Origin: Gemmataceae bacterium
Lineage (GTDB): Bacteria > Planctomycetota > Planctomycetia > Gemmatales > Gemmataceae
Assembly (NCBI GenBank): GCA_901538445.1
Contig: LR594585.1
Location: 186,001-250,000, forward strand
Direction of reading: 5' to 3'
Length of the DNA: 64,000 nucleotides
In this document: one piece after another, positions 61,564-64,000 of the stretch
How positions within the stretch are numbered: the first letter of the stretch is position 1
How the letters are laid out: each line of letters starts with the position of its first letter
Translations under genes and position numbers: made by a program
The notes under the pieces: generated by a model
What the model was told of the DNA's origin: nothing
Databases searched by the model: none
What the model saw: the letters and a program-made list of their open reading frames with translations, nothing else

Positions 61564-61830
61564 ATGACGCAGATCGTCGCCGACGCAGAGATGGCCCGCC
61601 AGATCGCGGCCGCCGCCGGGCCGGTGCAGATTGTGAACGACCACGGGTCCGTGATCGGGGTCGTGACCCCGGTCCGGTTCCCCCACTCCCCGTACTCCCG
61701 CGAAGAAATCGAGGCCATTCGTGAGCGGTTGGAGCCGCTCCGCGAGGAGGCCCGGAAGCACCCGGAGCGCTGCAAGACCACCGCCGAGGTTCTGGCCCAC
61801 CTCAGAACCCTCGACGGGGAATCGGCGTGA
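61564..61830 (+). CDS. Possible antitoxin of a small gene pair
   Basis: The 88-residue product reads MTQIVADAEMARQIAAAAGP and VQIVNDHGSVIGVVTP, a compact strand-helix start reminiscent of Phd/YefM-type antitoxins. A charged helical tail follows (SREEIEAIRERLEPLREEAR). It overlaps the next gene by 4 bases (GTGA). The antitoxin role is inferred from size, layout and the RelE/ParE-like partner, not from a firm domain match. Confidence 0.65.
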   Translation: MTQIVADAEMARQIAAAAGPVQIVNDHGSVIGVVTPVRFPHSPYSREEIEAIRERLEPLREEARKHPERCKTTAEVLAHLRTLDGESA

Positions 61831-62108
61831 ACTATGCGGTCGCCTGGCTGCCAAGCGCCATCCAGCAGTTGGCGGCGCTCCGGCGCGCGTCCGGGAACCC
61901 GAACGCGGTGACGGCGGCCGCGCTCGAGATCGACCTCATCCTTGCGGCCGCCCCGCACACGGCCGGCACACACCTGTTCGATTCGGTGTTCGACCTCTCG
62001 CACCCCCCGCTCACGGTCGAGTACGAGGTGAGCGACGCCGACTGCCGCGTCGTCATCCTGGCCGTGTGGGACACGGCCCTCGGCCGCCCCGCGCCGACCG
62101 GCTCCTGA
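61827..62108 (+). CDS. Possible RelE/ParE-like toxin
   Basis: The 93-residue product begins at a GTG overlapping the previous stop. VAWLPSAIQQLAALRRASGN resembles the first helix pair of RelE/ParE folds, and LTVEYEVSDADCRVVILAVW the closing beta hairpin. If so, it would inhibit translation or gyrase and be neutralised by the preceding protein. Similarity is only moderate by eye; the gene pair structure is the better evidence. Confidence 0.65.
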   Translation: MNYAVAWLPSAIQQLAALRRASGNPNAVTAAALEIDLILAAAPHTAGTHLFDSVFDLSHPPLTVEYEVSDADCRVVILAVWDTALGRPAPTGS

Positions 62109-62171
62109 GGGCGTCGCGAGCGCCCCGCCCCGCGGGTATGATGGGTGGTGAGTACCCGCACGGGAGAAGCC

Positions 62172-62615
62172 ATGTCGATCACGATCACCGACCCGGCGCT
62201 CTTCGCTCGCTGGGCCGAGATGCGCGGCGTCATCGAGTTGAAAGATCCCAGTGGCAACGTCGTGGGTCGAATCCAGACGACGTGGCCCGCGGCATTTCCC
62301 AAGGACGCACGAGAGTATTACCTCGACCACATTTCAGACCCAGACCTCCTCGCCAAGTTCGAGGGCGTCGGCGAACCAGTTATTGTTTTTGATTCGCAGG
62401 GGTACAACATCGGGCGGTTTGAGCGAATGTGGCACGGCAAGTCGCCAACCGGCCTCAGCACACCGCTTTGGGATCTTGACCTCGAGCGGCGGAGCAAGGC
62501 AGCGCGGAATCAGAAGGGATACACCCTCGCTGAAGTTTGGAAAATCATCTACGAGAAGTACGTTGGCGATGAGGTCGAACCGTTGATTGTGTTGGCATGT
62601 CAGAATACGGAGTGA
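62172..62615 (+). CDS. Unknown protein of 147 residues
   Basis: The product begins MSITITDPALFARWAEMRGV with an in-frame ATG at 62172. The short element LKDPSGNVVGRIQT looks like a beta hairpin, and NQKGYTLAEVWKIIYEKYVG a C-terminal helix. Composition is less GC-rich than flanking genes (from about 62320 on), suggesting a different origin. It follows the candidate toxin by 63 bases on the same strand. No family was recognised. Confidence 0.65.
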   Translation: MSITITDPALFARWAEMRGVIELKDPSGNVVGRIQTTWPAAFPKDAREYYLDHISDPDLLAKFEGVGEPVIVFDSQGYNIGRFERMWHGKSPTGLSTPLWDLDLERRSKAARNQKGYTLAEVWKIIYEKYVGDEVEPLIVLACQNTE

Positions 62616-62648
62616 TCGTTGGCAAAGTTCACCGGAGAGATTTGCCCC

Positions 62649-63479
62649 ATGTCGCGCTCGCTCCTGGTCCCCCTCGTCGGCGTCGCTCTCGTGCCCGTTC
62701 TCGTGGCGGCACCGGACGCACCCGCGACGCCGGCGGACCTCGTCGTCGTGCAGAAGGGGACGCTGCCGATCATCGTGTCGGCCCCGCACGGCGGCCGGAA
62801 GAAGGTGCCCGACGTCCCCGAGCGCGTCGGCACCGGCGTCGCCCAGTTCGCCACCGTGCTCGACGCGAACACCGATCTGATCGCGGAGCGGTTCTCCGCC
62901 GAACTCGAAAAGCTCCTCGACGGCAAGCCGTGGCTCGTGGTCGCCCGGTTCGAGCGGAAGTACCTCGACGTGAACCGGCCCCGCGAGCAGGCCTACGAGT
63001 CGGACAAGGCGAAACCGTACTACGACGCCTACCACGAGCCGCTCGAAGCCGCGTGCAAGGCGGTGAAAGCGAAGTTCGGCCGCGGGCTCTTACTCGATGT
63101 CCACGGCCAGGGCGAGTTCAAGGACGCGATCTGCCGCGGCACGCAGAACGGCAAGACGGTCACGCTGTTGAAGGAGCGCGACGGGTGGCGGGGGCTGACG
63201 GGCAAGCGGAGCGTGCTCGGGTTCCTACAGAACCGCGGGTACAAGGTGCTGCCGAGCTGCGACGCGGACGAGAAGACGAAGGAGGAGCCGAAGTTCACCG
63301 GCGGGTACATCGTCGGCACCTACGGCAGCCACACCGGGTACGCGATCGACGCGATCCAGCTCGAGTTCGGCTCGTTCCTGCGGGAACGCGAGAAGGACAA
63401 GTACGCGAAAACCGCGAAGGACCTCGCTGAGGCCGTCGCCGCGTTCTACGACGAGTACCTCAAGGACGCGAAGAAGTGA
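62649..63479 (+). CDS. Exported N-formylglutamate-amidohydrolase-like protein
   Basis: The 276-residue protein has a signal peptide (SRSLLVPLVGVALVPVLVAA). The fold signatures of the N-formylglutamate amidohydrolase family are present: LPIIVSAPHGGRKKVPD (metal His in APHGG), LVVARFERKYLDVNRPREQA, GLLLDVHGQGEF (second metal site) and DAIQLEFGSFLRE. Family members hydrolyse N-formyl amino acids or related amides with zinc; the extracytoplasmic location here implies another amide substrate. A GTG at 62619 is an alternative start that would add ten residues before the signal peptide. Confidence 0.85.
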   Translation: MSRSLLVPLVGVALVPVLVAAPDAPATPADLVVVQKGTLPIIVSAPHGGRKKVPDVPERVGTGVAQFATVLDANTDLIAERFSAELEKLLDGKPWLVVARFERKYLDVNRPREQAYESDKAKPYYDAYHEPLEAACKAVKAKFGRGLLLDVHGQGEFKDAICRGTQNGKTVTLLKERDGWRGLTGKRSVLGFLQNRGYKVLPSCDADEKTKEEPKFTGGYIVGTYGSHTGYAIDAIQLEFGSFLREREKDKYAKTAKDLAEAVAAFYDEYLKDAKK

Positions 63480-63489
63480 CACCGCGGTG

Positions 63490-63924
63490 TCATCCTGGTG
63501 GAGGTGAGTACACGATATTCTCGCCGAGCAACTTAGCGACTTCAAGAATTACGTCCGCGAACTTGCGCTTGTCCTTTTCGTAGTCTTCATGGTTGAGTTC
63601 CGGAATCTCGCAGTGCCCTGGTAAATGCTCCGGACCTTCTGCGGGGCGAACCGTGAGGCCCAACCGGTTCAGGTCGGATACCCGAATTCTGCCGATGTGA
63701 TAGTTGTTGCGTTTGCCCTCTTCCACGTGAGCCAAGACCCCGGCGGGATTACCCAAGTAGTACTGCTCTCGGTAGACCGAGAGGCCGTTCACGTCACGCT
63801 GTGACGGCCGCACCGCTGCCTTCTGCACCGGCACCGGCAGCGACGGGTCGTAGTGGCTTGGGTTCTTGAGAATGCGCCGCAGGACATATTCGTCCGGCGA
63901 GATATCGGTCCCGGGCGCGTCCAT
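63490..63924 (-). CDS. Unknown protein of 144 residues
   Basis: The product starts MDAPGTDISPDEYVLRRILK with ATG at 63924. It has SQRDVNGLSVYREQYYLGNP and a C-terminal helix DYEKDKRKFADVILEVAKLL. GC content is visibly lower than the window average. The family is not recognised. It is convergent with the amidohydrolase-like gene, 10 bases apart. The combination of small size, odd composition and place near toxin-antitoxin-like genes suggests an acquired accessory gene. Confidence 0.65.
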   Translation of the reverse strand: MDAPGTDISPDEYVLRRILKNPSHYDPSLPVPVQKAAVRPSQRDVNGLSVYREQYYLGNPAGVLAHVEEGKRNNYHIGRIRVSDLNRLGLTVRPAEGPEHLPGHCEIPELNHEDYEKDKRKFADVILEVAKLLGENIVYSPPPG

Positions 63925-63931
63925 CGGTTAG

Positions 63932-64000
63932 TTACCAACTGAGGTGTTCGTGCCGCGTAGCCGCACCCTTTCGGTGAACGGTCAGTTCCCCTCGATTGGG
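63932..64000 (-). CDS. Possible 3-prime end of a gene cut by the window edge
   Basis: On the minus strand an open frame enters from the right edge and ends at a TAA (63932-63934), reading RGELTVHRKGAATRHEHLSW at its end. It stops 8 bases before the start of the preceding minus-strand gene, which is normal operon spacing. Only 22 codons are visible, so this is tentative. Confidence 0.3.
   Translation of the reverse strand, partial: PNRGELTVHRKGAATRHEHLSW

Overview
The window is high-GC (about 70 percent by eye), densely coded DNA. The gene set points to a Gemmata-like planctomycete. The markers are a DUF1559 prepilin-like protein, two TIGR02996-type leucine-rich-repeat proteins, Uma2 and Rpn-type nuclease families, many exported PQQ/FG-GAP/WD40 propellers, an ECF sigma factor fused to a membrane and DUF1549-like region, and a Tat-dependent Gfo/Idh/MocA oxidoreductase. 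Neighbouring genes are often unrelated in function, as is usual in that group. No rRNA, tRNA, CRISPR array or intact insertion sequence was recognised. The organism call is an inference from families; no search could be run.

Layout. Positions 1-12,300 (minus strand) hold exported propeller and TPR proteins, then a surface-polysaccharide control module: a PHP-type tyrosine phosphatase, an Rpn-like gene broken by one amber codon, and a Wzz/BY-kinase with a C-terminal tyrosine cluster. Positions 12,700-15,300 (plus) hold a HExxH exported metalloprotease-like protein and an SthA-like flavoprotein. Positions 15,500-24,570 (minus) hold a Gemmata-type paralogue, two TPR proteins, an ExbD-like protein, rpiB overlapping a YrdC-like/LMW-phosphatase fusion, a redoxin and an L-lactate permease. 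At 24,855-27,755 there are two lipoprotein-like genes and the oxidoreductase. At 27,920-34,161 carA is followed by an SMI1/KNR4 gene flanked by a 123-bp duplication of the carA 3-prime end, two small unknown genes and two overlapping LRR genes.

Positions 34,249-41,913 hold a DnaQ-like exonuclease, an MFS exporter, a family 9 glycosyltransferase, a Maf-like protein, a second SMI1 protein, the DUF1559 protein and a beta-propeller phytase. Positions 42,039-51,485 (plus) hold an amidase that runs into an OmpH-like gene, two exported alpha/beta hydrolases, a PpiC/SurA-type isomerase, a PQQ propeller and pyrB. At 51,579-57,007 (minus) lie a membrane protein, the sigma-factor fusion, a WD40 protein and truD. 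At 57,086-63,924 there are a Uma2 nuclease, a higBA toxin-antitoxin operon with a visible promoter/operator, an acyltransferase, a LeuC-type isomerase subunit, a possible second toxin-antitoxin pair, and an N-formylglutamate-amidohydrolase-like protein.

Two things stand out. First, at least twelve long inverted repeats of several sequence families sit between genes. Single arms of two of these families also lie inside genes, where they encode the signal-peptide region of at least four exported proteins, in three of them right at the predicted cleavage site. Second, the carA-SMI1 locus has the structure of an insertion that carries its own copy of the target gene's 3-prime end.
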